A stretch of DNA of 64,000 nt from Seminavis robusta (lineage: Eukaryota; Bacillariophyta; Bacillariophyceae; Naviculales; Naviculaceae), in contig CAICTM010000327.1 in the NCBI GenBank assembly GCA_903772945.1, positions 1 through 64,000 on the forward strand, given 5' to 3'. Numbering within the stretch: position 1 is the stretch's first letter; every line of letters starts with the position of its first letter. Of this stretch, positions 43,306 to 55,800 are shown piece after piece. The notes under the pieces were generated by a model. That model was not told where the DNA came from. It saw only the letters and a list, made by a program, of their open reading frames with translations, and ran no database searches. Both the position numbers and the translations under genes were made by a program.

Positions 43306-46300
43306 TCACTCTTCCAGTAGCTCTGGAAATTGGACCAGCTTTTGCAGGTCCTCTGCAAAGGCACGGCACTTAGCAATGTCTAGCAATGAAGCTGTGTTGA
43401 TGGTCACAGAAAGCGATAGGACTGGTCTCGGGGGTGACGTTCGCAGAGGACTTCCCACGGACGCCCTTTGGAGGCGAATCCCACCCACCATGACCACAAC
43501 GTCCAAGTCATCAGGTAGTGTCCCTATAGTCAAGTCAATACTGCCTGCGTCATTGCTCCTGCTTTTGCTTCCCTTGTTCTCATCGTCTGTATCGGATTCT
43601 GTTAGCACTACCAGGCACCGACCATGCTTTGGCTCTGCGGCTGATCCAAGACTGCATACCCATTTCAGCGCCCATGGCATCCAATCAAACGTCTGAAAAT
43701 CGTTTTGCAATTGCGCTTCTTCAGATGCGAGGGCATCGGCGACATCTTGGGCTTTGTCGTACTGAAAGTCGGTCAATGCTTGAACATGCCCAGTTTTCGT
43801 TGACACTGAAAGATCCAAGACAGAGCTTGGATATCGATACAGTCCTTGAATCAACAGATACGGAAGGTTGACTCTCCTAACCTTCCAGCAGTCTGCATGT
43901 TGTCTCATGGCCTTTGCCAGTGCAATTGCCACAATATGTACCACTGATACTTCTGCGGCGGATTGTTCCTGATTGGAAGCCTCAGCGACCTCCTTCTTTT
44001 CCTCTTTTTTCATGCTGACAAATCGCAACACACCCTTGAGGTCAACCGATACCTGACAAGTGACGGGGCCTCCTTGGTGAAACTGCAATTGTCGTGACTT
44101 GTCCGAGGGCGCCGCGGGTCCCAAAGATCTTAACACCACGTATCGAATCGCCAAGAAAACAGAGCAGCAAAAGATAAGCGCAGGATGCAAAAACCCAAAT
44201 TCAAAGATACCCGAAGAGATGATCAGCCAAGATGATGACAAACAGCGGTGAAGCATTAGTGGCATGAGAAGAATCAGGGCGGATTGTAGGATGGATATCT
44301 CGGTTCCCGCAACGAAAGCCTCGGATTCCCCTGGTGGAGTCTCCGTAGGGGAGGCTTGTGTTGTTGTCGTCTGGTCAAAGCTCAATCTTCGACGCGCGCT
44401 GGATACCAGGGCTGAGTCCTCTTTTTGGACAATGGCTTCCACCACATCTCTGTCGACTTCTTCGTTCGTCATGGGACGTCCCTCTGAATTGGCCAATAGG
44501 CGATCCTCTGGTGTTGGCTCTACAAACTTCAAATGATCTGTGATGACTCCTGGAAGTCCAGCCTGCTGCATTAGCACCGTTGTAGCCAAGTTTTGCGGGA
44601 TTTGTCCCCCCAGGTCATAGCTCAATATTCGCGTGAGATTGCACTGGGCCTCGCCATTATTTTTTGTCACTAACCGCAACAGATAGAAGGAAGCATGCAG
44701 TGTCGCCCGTACATTGGAGGAACTTGGTTCTTTCAGGGCGTTGGCTTCTGGGCAGGAAAAGGCCATGATAGCAATAGCTTCTTCCCGCCGTGTGCCTTGA
44801 TTGTTGTCGTCGTTGTCGTCGTCAGCACTGTCGTTCGCATCTCCAGTGGCAATCAGTCGATGCAAAACTTGCCAATGAACAGCCACAGCGAAATCTCTTG
44901 CGCTTAATGGCCAGACAGCTACAAGCGGGCAGAATGTTGTGCGGCAGAAAAAGGATGAACCATCAAATATAGTAAAGACAACGAAGAACACACAGCCTAG
45001 CCAAGCACCGTACATGTAAACACAACAATCAAATCAGATCAGATCGGATCAAATAAACAATACATACCTCTGTAAGAATAGTAATCCAAAAAGGTAAAAT
45101 GGTTCAGCACCTCCAGTCGCTCTGAGACGGACACGCCTCCTTCATATTTTTGCCGCCGTGCACTATCCAGTAGTAGATTGAGAATTTGCTTGGGATGATG
45201 GGGTATCGTGGCGGTGCATTTCATCATGATTCGACCGTGCAAATCTTGTCGTTGATAGGCCGACATTCCATTGCGATCCTGAAAGATGGGTGTCCAATTG
45301 CGACTTGCCATGTCCACTAATTCCAGGTGGCTTTCCAAGGATTGCTCCAATTTGTTAGCAAGTGAAGCCGGGACATTATCAAAGAGCGTTTCGGCAGGAC
45401 TTTGTGACGTCCAAGAGCCCAGTGGTTGGGTGGTGGTCCCATTACTACTACCGTTGTTTGCGGCTCGATTGCCGTTGCATGCGGCGGTCAAGGCAGCCAC
45501 CCAGGCAGCTCGTGCTTCTTCGGTGCGGGCTGCCAAATGACATTCATTTTCCTTGGCTTGGGGAGGAGCAATAGTCAAGGCAAATAGTCCTTCCTCGGGA
45601 ATGCTGAGATTGTCATTGGCAGCTACCGTACAGCCTAGCAGAATCATGGTGCCCCGTGGAATGACATCGTAGTCCACTGGATTTTCCGACACGGATGCAA
45701 TGTCTGTCGTAAGTTCTGATACGCCGGAATGCATCGAATTGTTATTGTTGACAGGAGGACCATTGGTTGCGTTTTGTCTTGCAGTTGCAGCTGCTTGTCC
45801 ATTGGTGGTATTGTTGTTGGTTGTGGTCGAATTATTATTGGCAGTGGATGCTGCAGTGGCGCTTCGTTTTCGCAGAGGAGTGGAAATAGTGGATGCTCCT
45901 CCCGCATCTTGCCGTGAGAGCAAATAGTAAGTCAACACGGCCTCTTCTGGCTGCAATACAAACCATCGAGGACGCCATTTGTTCTTGAAAACATCTCTTC
46001 GCTTCCAGAGTACACCCTGAAAGGGCATTGCTTCATTGGCCCCTGCTGCTGGTTGTTGTTGTGGCTGTTGCCCTCGTGCCGGCGGTTGCGTGTCTTGTCG
46101 CTCTTCCATGATGGGGGAATTATGAATATTATTGTTGTGGTTCCTTTGCTCTTCTTCTTCTTCCACTACTGGCTCCAAATGCCAATACTGCTGTCGATCC
46201 GTTGAGGGGTCACTGCTGTCACCTCGATGAGTATCCTCCTCCAATAAGCTTGGAAAATAATCAAACCGTTGTGCCGCTGGCAGACGTCGACGACGATCAA

Positions 46301-46496
46301 ATGGCAGCGGCAAACACCAACGTGGTCCACAGACTTGTCGTGGGGGACTCGCAGTGAATCGTTGTTCTTCTTCGCCTTCGTCGCTGCCGTCGTCTGGCGA
46401 GAGACTTGTGTCTCGAATGTGTGGGACGGAAATGGTGCTCTTCTTTTCCCTCAATATTTGTGTTGTTGGCACAGTAAAAAGGCAACAGGCTCGCAC
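43306..46496 (-). CDS. PH-START protein with membrane segment and acyltransferase-like C-terminal domain
   Basis: Two exons, 46496-45068 and 44918-43306 (intron 149 bp), up to 1013 residues; later Mets at residues 130 and 157 are possible starts. A PH domain (about 157-340, GVLWKRRDVFKNKWRPRWFVL to AAWVAALTAAC) is split by an Asn/Thr-rich loop. A START lipid-binding domain follows (about 385-600; the splice joins FLDYYSYR to AVWPLSARDF, the CERT-like VWP-x-S-x-RD motif). Hydrophobic segments lie at about 683-738. The C-terminal part (about 760-1013) resembles the catalytic fold of 2-oxoacid dehydrogenase acyltransferases: GGPVTCQVSVDL, VVHIVAIALAKAMRQH, LDLSVSTKTGHVQAL, and LSLSVTINTASLLDIAKCRAFAEDLQ. 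The usual catalytic DHRxxDG is replaced by INTASLLDI, so it is probably inactive. The protein may move or sense lipids at a membrane contact; this is inferred. Confidence 0.75.
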
Positions 46497-46982
46497 AACA
46501 CAAACAGCAACAGAGAGAATGTTCAGGAGCTACGAATGAACCATTGGAGGTATCGGTATTAGTATGGTCCTGGATCTTGTTTTCCTTGTCAGCAATCAAA
46601 GCTCGATCGAATCGAGGGCTTCGTGAATTTTTAAAAGTGAAAGAATTGGCCACTCGGAATGAAATGGTCGAAAGTGATCGATGGCCGAACTAGCCGATTA
46701 GTCAAGTCGAATAAATGATCGATTGTCGAAACAACATTACTTTCGTATAGCTGCGTTTGGACTCCTTCTTATGGTTAGCATACCTTGCTTGCTAGCTAGC
46801 TAGACCCTGCAAGTACTCAAAGCCAACAGCAGTACGATATGAGCCTACCATAGCAAGCTACTTGATTGTCATCCAGCTGATTAGGAAGCTTTGCTGCTAA
46901 AATATTGCTACACCATCCACAAGAATTCTTGCAAACAGTGGGATTTTCCTACTGGTAAGGATCTGACCTTGCTGGTTCCACC
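46497..46982. other. Intergenic region
   Basis: The right part carries GCTAGCTAGCTAG words near 46788-46803. No gene; it holds the promoter of the PH-START gene. Confidence 0.35.
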
Positions 46983-47582
46983 ATGAACTCATTTTCCAAA
47001 TGGAAACAGATGCTCTTTGGGCTTGGGACAAGTCCCAAATTGGCTGATGGATGGCACAAGAATGTTATTGAATCCATTGACTTTGCACCAACTGATTTGG
47101 AACCTAATGTATTCTTCCACAAAAAGCACAACCTGACAATCTCGAGCTACAGTGATGATCAGGTCTGGCACGGTGCCGATGGAACTTTGATTCCAGACAA
47201 TCTAGCCAAGTTGAGGAGAGCCAAAGCTTACCCTACAGATCCACTTGTGGCTCCAGCAACAGCGATTGTCACGGATGAAGCCCCTACTCATAATATTGCT
47301 GACCCAGCTTCAACGAATCATCTGAGCTGGCCATTGGCTCTGCTATCAACAGAGAAAGGGGTTTTCATAGTAGGGAAGTTACTTGGGGTAGGAGCTATTG
47401 TGAGAACAGGTCAGATTTTTTCCTTGGTAGTTTTGTTGTTGTGTGAACTGCCGAATCCCCTCACTCTGCTCTCTGTTGTCGGTTCATCGTCACTTTCTCC
47501 TTCCCAGCAAGCTTCAAGGCAGATCATGATCTCCTTGGCGATCTTGGTGGATTTCCTGACTGCGAGAATGGTCCACTGCTGA
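46983..47582 (+). mobile_element. Ty1/copia-type fossil: RT piece, related to that at 35649-36149
   Basis: The first part reads as a reverse transcriptase fragment (FGLGTSPKLADGWHKNVIES, DFAPTDLEPNVFFHKKHNL). It continues into a segment with LSWPLA and, further on, AIVRTG. The same order of RT piece and LSWPLA/AI[MV]RTG segment is seen in the fossil at 35649-36149 on the other strand, so the two derive from one source copy. No LTRs, gag or integrase are seen next to it. It is broken and old. Confidence 0.6.
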
Positions 47583-48398
47583 ACTACCTTGATGAACGTG
47601 ACAAAACCATGATCATTGCGGTCATTCATGGTAGCCACCATGTCTCTCAATCAGCCAATGCTGTCGAGCAGTAAGGTCGGAAATGTGTTGTCATTTGCAC
47701 GATCCCAGTCATCATATAGTCCTTCCAAGGTTTTGCAGGCTTCTCGGACATACCGTATGAGATTGGCCACTTAGTAAAGAGCCCAAATTTGCCCAGCACC
47801 CAGTCAGTCTCTCAAGATGTCTGTCTTCACCTATACTCGAGGGTGGGACAACTGAAAAATTGCTACCAGTGTACAACACGGAGAGTGCTCCGGAGACATT
47901 CGGAAGCCCTATACGGAGGTCATCACGAAGCAGGCAAGCAATCATTACCAGCAGGGGGGTCTTCAAACCGGTTGTGAACACTGCTCCAACAAGGTTGACA
48001 AGGGGAAATCAGCTGCTGTTGGCGGCAAGAAGCTAATTCTTGACCCCGGTCTTCCAGCCTGTTTTTTGGAGAGGAACCTCTCTGAATACGTTAGTGGTTT
48101 CATTGAGATTCATGGATAAACAGATGTCCTTCATGTGTGAGGACACAACATGCTCCGGGAGCCATAGTGACACTTTTTGTGCAAGCCATTGTCCATTCTC
48201 ACTAGAAGCTGATCCTACCGGTGCCCTATCAATGAAAGTTTTCGTGTTCTGGGTTGACTAGCTAGTCTACCAGTAGGCCACAACTCATAACTATACATGT
48301 CTAGCTAGATAGCTAGATACTGCGGTAGCAACCAATGGATCCCTGTAACACGCTACATTCTACTGCTAATCCTCCCCGTGGGCGAGCACCGGGTGCCA
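47583..48398. other. Region downstream of copia fossil
   Basis: No gene is supported. Parts may belong to the same decayed element, but I cannot assign them to a domain. CTAGCTAGATAGCTAG words lie near 48300-48320. Confidence 0.35.
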
Positions 48399-51300
48399 TC
48401 AGGCAAGGGTCTCGCTTCGCGGCTCATTCCTTTCGTGACCAAAGCTGTTTGGCATTGTTGCGTGGCCACCGGGTGCCCTGTGAGCCTTAAGATTGTTGTT
48501 GTTCCCACTACCACCATTCTCATGATTCGGGTTCAAGGATTGCAGCACTCGGCCACCACCAAGCCCGCCACCAACCCGTTTCAGAATGGTTTCTTCGTTT
48601 GGAGTTCTGCTTAACTGATCGCTGTAAGGAATATGGACTCGCTCCGGTGCAGCTTCGACTGGTTCGAACGCAGCGAGATCAGTCTTGACAAAGGTTTCCG
48701 ACGTGGATGCCGCCTTTGTTGACCCTTCGCCGGAGCGACTGATGCTGCCACTGGCAAACTCAGCATGCTCGTCACTGAAGGACAGGAAACTATCCTTCGT
48801 CTCGGCAATATCCTTGCGTCGTTCCTCGATGGTTGTTGAAGAAAAGTCGGTCTCAGCAGCTTCCATACCCTGCTGCAGCTTTTCCGCCATTCTGCAAGCA
48901 ACGGACGATTTCACCTTGATTCGCGTCATTCCCAAGTCAATGCACTTTTCTAATCCCGAGAACTCTTGGGCCATGCTGGACATGGCTGCACTTCTAGGCT
49001 CCTCTATTGTTTCCAGTGCAGATGACATGGTCGGCAAGACATCATCGTTCGTAAACGTAACAATTGCCGTTCCAGCGTTTGTCAGGGTGGACATGTCGTC
49101 CGAGGTTGCGTTGAAGACATTGGTTGTGATGAATTCGGAACAGTCTTTGCCGCCAGCACTGAGTCGTTCGCAAAGATCCAAAGCTTTTGCTTCCAAGTCC
49201 TCCGACTCCTTCAAATGGTTCACGGACTGGGCCGAAAAGTCATCCACATTCGACTGATGCGCCGCAACAGCCTCCTCGATATCTGCAAATACAGACTTGG
49301 TCTCGCCCAAGTGTGCAATGACGCTAGTGTCCGTCTGTTTGGCAGCCTCGGCTTCTTTCTGGAGTGACGATGTGAGAGCACCAGCTTCCACAAACGTTTC
49401 CAAAGTGGACGTAGTGATGTTCGAATGATTCTCCATCAAGTAGAAGTTGTTTTCCAAAAACGCCGTGTGGCCCTTCTTGACTTCTTCCATTACCTCGAGC
49501 ACTTTCTTTGACACAAGCGACTCGACATCCTTCATTAGATTTGGCACAAACACCGAAAGGAGGTCCGATTGTTGCTTGTGACATTCTTCTGCTTTGCCCT
49601 GCGTCTTGAGCAAGAGTTCTTTCTGGGCTTCATGCTTTGCCGTGCTGGCAGTTTGGCTGTTTTCGAGCAAACTCTCTTGGCTCTTGAGTTGCTGTTCTAT
49701 GTTAGCGTGGCGCTGCATTTCCGTGGCCATCATTTGTGACGTCTCCTCCACTGCACCCCGCTGAGTTGTCGACTGTCTCAGGATAACTTCCCCGCTGTCA
49801 ATCATTGACTGTTTCCAGAGCTCAACAGTGTTCCTAGTTGCATCGCGAATTGTTTTCCTCTCCTCCATCGCAGTGTGCATCACAGCATTGCTCGAAAAGA
49901 CCAGCTCCTCCACCTTTTGTTTGGATTTGGCAACGTTGCTCTCCAGTGCCGCCAAGGCATCGGATGAGCAAGATAGATGTTGTTTCTCTAGCTCTGTCAG
50001 CTTGTTGCCAAAATCTCCGATTGTTCCCCTCGTTGACTTGAGTTGCTCTACCAACGTCTGCTCGCTTTGCTGCAGAATCGATCGGGCGTTTCCAATCCTG
50101 GTGACTGTATCTGTTGCGCAAGAGGTGGCACTTGGAACGATTCCATCGTCTTCGTTGATGGTTGCTTTGAGGCTTGTCACTGCACTTTCCACGTTGGCGA
50201 CAGCAGTCTGTAGAACTTCTTTTGCCTTTTCCAAAAAGATCAAGTCTTTGGATGCGGCCGTGGTTGCGAGTTCGGTAGTTTGCACATGATGACTGATTTC
50301 TTGCTGTGCCAGTGCATCCAACGCCTCCTTGACATCCGCCAAAAGCGCCGCCATGGAAAAATTGAATTGTTTTGCCGCTTGTCTCCTTGTCGCGTCCGCC
50401 TCCAGACTCGTTACTAACAGTGTGTGCAATTGATCGCCATCTGCAACAGATTCCTTCAACGCCTCGATCAACGCCAGTGCTTCCCTTGTTAAACTGTCTT
50501 CTGTCTTTTGTGTCGCCTCGAGAACAAGGGTAGTTTTGTCTAGTAAGGTCCTCGTTTCCTTCAATTGTTGTTCTGTTTCTTCCAGCCTTCCTTCTGCTTC
50601 AGCTAATTGTCCTTCCAAGGTCGACGCTCTTTGAGTCATCATGATGAGTTTATCTTCGATTTTTGTCTTTTCTGCCTCGGCAGTTTCGGCTCGTTCTACG
50701 AATTCTTGTTGTTGCATGTGTTTTCTTGCCTGAAATATATATGTGAAAATGAACCATCAATCTGTGAGAAAGTGTTTGTCTGGAGGCTACTGAACATTCG
50801 TGTCGAAGAACCAACAACGTTACGGTACTCACCAACGCTGCCTTGGCTTCTTCCACTTGGCACTTCATGTACTCCAATCGCACCTCCATTTCTTTCCATT
50901 GCTCTATACTCTGAGCACCAGACGACCCAGCAGAATCCATCCCGGAGAGCATGGACGATGCCTTGGTAGCTTCCGACAAGTAGGATGCACTGACTGGTTT
51001 GTTGATGATTCCATGCGCCGCTTGGGCATAGTTGAGTGTTGAAACGGATTCTTCAATGGCCGTCACGGACGGAGACAGCGTGGCAAAGATGACAGTTTTG
51101 GAATTCCCACCGAGCGCCTGTTGCAGAATGCGTGTGAGTTTGCTGTCGCGATAGGGGATGCGAACATTGCCCGGTTTGCTTTTGGAGCTTTGTTCTTTCA
51201 ACAGTTTGACAACACGACCTAGTGTTAAGAGGGAGCGATTAATGTTCATTCGTTCCCGTTCTCGTGCAGCTTGTTGACTTCCTTTATCATCCATGTCAGC

Positions 51301-52269
51301 TGTCTTGGCGCATTCGGATCCGGCCAAGTCGACCATGTGCAATTTGCCTCGGGTTTCAAACAGTGCTCCCTGTAATTGAAGATGAAACCAAGATGAGTCC
51401 GAATACAAATCAGTCAATATCAAAATGAGGACACAGATGATCTACAAAACAGAAGTCATGATCGACAGTCTGTATTCTGTTTCGTTGGGTTTCCCACTTA
51501 CATCTTCCAATCGTCTTTTGGCTTCGACTCTCAAAGTGAAGATACAGTGAGATCTCGATGACTGTTTGTTCATGTTGGTCTCTCCTACTCTTCGTTGTTG
51601 TTGTGCCTTTTCCATCAAACTCAAGAGATCGGCCGATGTAGCAACTTCTTTTTCCGACAACCCTCGGCAAAAGGGACCATGCTTTCCTTCCATAATCTCC
51701 AACTTTTGCTGCACTCCACTGCTGCTATTGTTAGAGGCGTTTCGTCGGGGTGTTCGATTGCCAGCACCACTACTACTACTACTGGCACTATGGGGTGTGC
51801 TCTCGGTCAACAAATCGCACAATTCCTCATTGTAAATTTCGAGGTAACTGCAAAAGACCTGATACGACACGTAGTTGAGATTGTCATTGTTCAATTCATT
51901 GAAAATGGCTTCGGCAGCGCGGGGAATGACACCGTAATTATCCGGATGATCCAACGACCCTTCCATGGTGTGCGTTTTCCCAGTGCCGGTTTGTCCGTAG
52001 GCAAAGACGGTGGATTCAAAACCCTTGAGGACATCTTTAATGACCGGCTTGAGGGTAGTCTCAAACACTTCTTCTTGAGTGGAAAAGGCAGTAAAGACAT
52101 TATCGAAAGCGAATTGCGAGCGTTTCTGGGAAGAGCCAGTTCCTCTGATGACGGACACCGTCTTGTCATTGGTCGATGCCGATACCACAGGCAACGTCGA
52201 TGCCTTTAATTCGCGTTCATTCAAAGGTCGGAGGCGGACCACCACTTGGACAGCACCAGTAGAAGACAT
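48399..52269 (-). CDS. Kinesin-5 (BimC/Eg5 family) mitotic motor
   Basis: Three exons: 52269-51502, 51369-50833 and 50729-48399 (introns 132 and 103 bp), 1211 residues. I take the ATG at 52269 (MSSTGAVQVVVRLRPLNERE); the ORF extends 31 codons upstream. The N-terminal motor has the P-loop GQTGTGKT (92-99), NKQSSRSH (switch I) and MVDLAGSE (switch II, just after intron 1), and ends in STLNYAQAAHGI with a neck segment IINKPV, as in kinesin-5. A long coiled coil follows. Near the C-terminus IPYSDQLSRTPNEETIL resembles the BimC box that is phosphorylated by Cdk1. The tail has an Asn/Gly-rich stretch and ends near RNEPRSETLA. Kinesin-5 tetramers slide antiparallel microtubules to build the spindle. 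A Ser/Asn-rich insert lies in the motor (loop region after LLTESTP). Confidence 0.9.
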
Positions 52270-52852
52270 GCTTTTCGTGGGGAGGGGTGCGGAAGGAAGG
52301 TAAACTTGAAGAGGAGGCGGAAGACGATGAGTTCTTGGAACGGAGGCAGACTCTTCTTTCAAGGATGACTATATTATTGTTGGTCCTTTGGGCTTTCCCA
52401 CTCGATCTACTCCGATATCAGGTCTTGTGAATTGTGAATGGGCTGTTGCTTTGCGTTTTTGTGGAGCCAACGGACGTGTTCAAATTGAAGCCAGCTGAAA
52501 TGGATAAAGGTGTGACCTTTTTACAGCAGGTCGAAGATTCAAAGCCAAATCCTTTACACATAAAACTCATCTACTAGTAGTGCCGTACGGTACATTACGG
52601 TAGTACCAGGTACCAGGTACCATGGTGGCTGTGAACCGCAGCCGTCACTGGAAGCAGCACCACAAAGTACCATGGTACCGCTACTGTACCAGGTCTATCA
52701 ACGTGTACAAAACAACTACAGTCCTTCATGTAAATCATGATCAGATGAAGCAAGTAATGCAAAGAAGAAGTCTACTGCGATACAAAGGTTTCTTGAGCTG
52801 CTATAGCTAGACAGCAAGCCTACAAGGGGAACATCCATCCCATTCCATCAAA
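52270..52852. other. Intergenic region between kinesin-5 and the ankyrin/UBA gene
   Basis: GGTACCAGGTACCATGG-type words cluster at about 52580-52690. No gene is supported. Confidence 0.4.
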
Positions 52853-55800
52853 CTACCAGATCGAGCCTCCTGGGGCTGAGCTGCCGCCGCCAAGGCCGGA
52901 AGCACCCCACGTACCAGCACCACCCAAGCCACTTGGAAGCACAGACTCGCCAGGGACGCTCTCCGATCGAGGTCCAAGAGTAGAACCAGTCGAACCGCCA
53001 CTAGACAAGGACAGAGATGGAAGCCCTGCAAGCGGGATGCCCGCCAGCGCGTTGGTCGAACTTCCAGGACCACTCGTGTTGATGGCGCCCCAAATGGAGG
53101 CACCACCACCGCTCGCGCCACCCGAATTGTCAAAGCTGGAAGACGCGAGACCAGACGAAATTGTCTCCAAAATGGCAGGAGTCCTGGTGGAATCCTTGTC
53201 GAGACCAAGGCCAACAGGAAGCTGTGGCTCGTCCACGGTAGTAATGCCCGTCACGGAGGATGCCGCGCTGGGTGGTACGGGAGACAAATGCTCTGTCGAG
53301 GGTGGTACACTGGGAAGACGATCCAGGGAACCGAGATGACTTGGCGCAGGACCTCCCAAAAGCGACGAACCGAACGTGTTGACACCTCCAAGAAGACCGC
53401 TAGTAGATGGCTGTGACTTATCTTGGCCTGGACCCATGTCGGCTCCCGTGAACACTGGTAGACGAGAAGTGGTGGGCGACTCGGCAGTTGTGGGCAATGA
53501 TGTTGGGTGACGTAGGGTTGTTGCGTTGCGACTAGAGGGCCTGCTCGTAGTGAAGTGTGTGGGAACAAACTCTCGAGCTGTAGCACGCATCTCACCTAAC
53601 GGGTTCTCTTCAACCTCAAAGGATGCTGCAGAAGCCGTTTCCTCGACTGGTGGTGGCAGCGTCGACGGTGTAGGCGCAGGGCGAAAGCCGGGAGGGATAT
53701 TAGCGCTGAACGATTGAGGAGCGGGTATTCGACCACTGCCATACGACGACACCGTAGAGTCATCTGCAATCGACGGATACTGCGACGACACATCGGTGTT
53801 GTACATTGGGGCATGGTTGCTCGGTGGCTCCCAGCTCTGCGGAGGTGGCATTTTTGGCATGCCAGTCGGAGGCTGAGGAGGTGGAGGAGCCATCGGATTG
53901 TAGCCGGCTGGTGCGTATGCCTGGGGATGGACCCTTCCGTGAGCGTGGGCTGCTGCCTTTTGCGATTCGACCAATTTGCTAGCGGCAGCCATAATGTTGC
54001 CAGCTGTGCCCTGTGGGTTGAGATGGGGATGGCCGTGGCCATGAACGTCGTACGCCGCTGCATGAAGAGGCTGCGGTGGCACTCCATAGTGCCCCGGGGG
54101 AGGCTGTGGTGGCATGGACATTGGCGGTGGTCCGCGCACATGAGCAGGGGGGTGACCCATCATGTTCGGAGCCGCTGCGGCAGCCACACCTCCTGGGAAG
54201 AAGGCAGATGCGGGTGCCAGAACCTGCTGTGCTGCTGCCACAGCCTGATGTTGTTGCGCCTTCTGCTGAGCCTGTTGTTGTGCCGCCTGAGCTTGCTGTG
54301 CTTGTTGCTGAGCTTGCTGATGTTTCTGCTGCAGTTGTTGCTGTTGCTGAAGGGCGGCCGCTTGCGCAGCACGTTGGGAAGCCACGCGATTGGCTTCTGC
54401 CACGGCCTGTGCAATCTTAGCTTGTTCTTCCTCCTGCTGACGAGCCTGAGCTTGTTTGTTCCACTCGCGATTTTTCCTGATCTTCTCTTCTCGTTTGGCT
54501 GCCAATCTCTGTTCTTTCAGCCTGGCCTCCTCTTCCTTTTTGGCGGCTGCCTTGACGTCCCTGGCCCGAGCATCAGCAACAGCTGGCGTTGGTTCCTTTG
54601 GCTTTACATGTACGTGTACCTTGACGGGAGCAGGAACAGGAGCTGGCACCGGGGCGGGAGCCGGTGGAGGAGGAGCTACGTGCACGACTCGTGGTTCCTC
54701 TCGTACCGGTACAGGAGCAGGTTCTGGGGGTGCAGGCTCACTTACCGGCTCACCCGCGCCTTCGGAAAGAATCCAAACTACCAAATCGTCCGCAGTAGCC
54801 CGATCTGTACCACCACACGCTTTCACAGCTGCGCTGATTTGATCGTCCGTGAATCCCATGCCCAACAGAGCCTCCACCAGCGGATCCTTCGCTGCAGCCG
54901 CCGGTGCAGTTTCACTGGGGTCCATCTTTTCGTCCGATTCCGCTGTACTCTTTGTGCTGGTGGTGGTTTCCGTAGCCTGTTGTTGACCTTTCTTCTTCTT
55001 TTTCTTCTTCTTTTTGGCATTCTTAGCATTACCACTCTCCTCGGAAGTACGTAGCTCAATGACTTCCGGTTCGACCGAATCATCGTCATTCTTCGCATTG
55101 CCCTTTGGAGGAGTGGCTTCCACGACTTCAGGTTCTTCCTCTACGACCGGCTCTGGTTCTGGTGGAGGCGGTGAGTATCCATGTTGTTCGACATCTCTTA
55201 ACCTCTCGACCATTCGTTCCATAATGACCCGAAACCTCTTCCGATCATCATTGGACGAGGAAAAGTAGCCCAGTGCTTCTTGTAGCGCCAAGCCATGTGT
55301 CTCCAGCACTTTGTCTTGTGATCCATGCGATAGCGTTTCGGCCAATTCCCGAGGCGATATGCCCTTCCCCGTACTTTTGTTGGCAGAGTTTGGCATGCAC
55401 ACAAAGAAGAACCATAATGAGGCCAACCCAGAGGGCAAACAAAAATAACAACAATCCTACAGTGTCCCTTCCATCGAATCGAATCCAACCTCATGCATTG
55501 TTTGGTTGGCTGGCATTGCATTGCACCAATCATCCACATCGTGTTGTATCTACAGTAATATTCGTACAGTAATCTGCTAACTCACCTTGACTTCCACGTA
55601 TGCGTATCGGTTGATTTCAGCTTGACATCGGCACCGGCTTTGAGTATGGTTTCCAATACGGGTTTGGATCCGGACAATACGGCGTAATGAATGGGTGCAA
55701 AACCTGACTCCTGGCACGTCGTGGATAGATAGGAACTGGGCAGTGTTGACAGTTCCCCCTCTTGTGTCCAATTTTGTGCCAAATGTAGGGCATGGTCTAC

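Noticed and set aside
47712-47981. Minus-strand 89-residue ORF downstream of the copia fossil
   Set aside because: It could not be aligned with any gag, RT or integrase motif and is left as unassigned.
53714-55054. 446-residue plus-strand ORF
   Set aside because: It is the antisense of the Gln/Ala/Pro-rich part of the ankyrin/UBA gene; repetitive codons keep the opposite frame open. It has no start context or domain.
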